DNA of 15,391 nucleotides, taken from the NCBI GenBank assembly GCA_030639445.1, contig DAOWCR010000007.1, positions 1-15,391 of the forward strand, read 5' to 3'. Source of the stretch: Dehalococcoidales bacterium (GTDB lineage Bacteria; Chloroflexota; Dehalococcoidia; Dehalococcoidales; RBG-16-60-22). A program made the position numbers and the translations under genes. The notes below the pieces were generated by a model that saw only the letters and a program-made list of their open reading frames with translations, did not search any database and was not told where the DNA came from. This document shows, one piece after another, positions 15,284 through 15,391 of this stretch; positions within the stretch are counted from its first letter, which is position 1, and every line of letters starts with the position of its first letter.

Positions 15284-15391
15284 TCAGGATAAGTCCTTTT
15301 TGAGTTGCTCAAATTCTTCGCTGGATATTTCTCCTCTGTCGTAGCGTTCCTTTGCCACGTCCAGCGGGGCGTGGCCCGGGGTAGAACTACC
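15284..15391 (-). CDS. C-terminal end of a SHOCT-domain protein (partial)
   Basis: Only the last 35 residues lie in the window; the gene continues past the right edge. The tail LDVAKERYDRGEISSEEFEQ, followed by LKKDLS and stop, is a typical SHOCT (short C-terminal) domain, an oligomerisation-type helix pair common at the end of small membrane or stress proteins. It lies 50 bases upstream of copA in the same direction, so it likely shares its transcript; SHOCT proteins often sit beside copper transporters. The rest of the protein cannot be seen. Confidence 0.8.
   Translation of the reverse strand, partial: GSSTPGHAPLDVAKERYDRGEISSEEFEQLKKDLS

Overview
The window (about 15.4 kb, moderately GC-rich) reads as a bacterial or archaeal chromosome segment from a strict or near-strict anaerobe. 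The main grounds are a superoxide reductase, a rubrerythrin, a flavin reductase-rubredoxin fusion and two further diiron ferritin-like proteins packed together. Strong AGGAGG ribosome binding sites before most genes fit a bacterium. The mix of hydantoinase-type, MFS and small zinc-ribbon genes would fit a Dehalococcoidia-like Chloroflexota or similar subsurface anaerobe, but that placement is inference. No phage, insertion sequence, tRNA, rRNA or CRISPR array is visible.

Region 1 (about 159-6329, plus strand) is a catabolic gene group: a 2-keto-4-pentenoate hydratase/fumarylacetoacetase-family enzyme, hydantoinase/oxoprolinase subunits B and A (overlapping by 14 bases) and an MFS transporter. 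Together they suggest uptake and ATP-dependent opening or carboxylation of a small organic compound, with a hydratase acting on an oxo-acid; the substrate is not readable.

Region 2 (6375-9663, minus strand) holds a four-helix membrane protein and then an oxygen/ROS defence cluster. In transcription order the cluster is: a small zinc-ribbon protein, a possible tiny basic ORF, a rubrerythrin-like diiron protein, a flavin reductase-rubredoxin fusion (Hrb type), a two-iron superoxide reductase, an internally deleted arsenate reductase remnant and a second ferritin-like diiron protein. A divergent promoter region (9664-9846) separates this cluster from region 3.

Region 3 (9847-11581, plus strand) has rubrerythrin behind a perfect extended -10 promoter, an AhpF-like stand-alone thioredoxin reductase and a 53-aa zinc-ribbon protein. 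Electrons from NAD(P)H could pass through flavin reductase-rubredoxin to superoxide reductase and rubrerythrin, giving reduction of superoxide and peroxide without making oxygen.

Region 4 (11587-15391, minus strand) has the tail of a SHOCT-domain protein, a copper-exporting P-type ATPase with two heavy-metal domains and an unusual C-terminal YHS domain, and a bile acid:sodium symporter-family protein with no normal start codon.

The points most worth a second look are the CopA-YHS fusion, which contains a complete internal ribosome binding site and ATG; the 43-codon arsenate reductase remnant, whose last codons are the ribosome binding site of the next gene; the thioredoxin reductase lacking the NADPH-specificity motif; and the transporter with a missing start.
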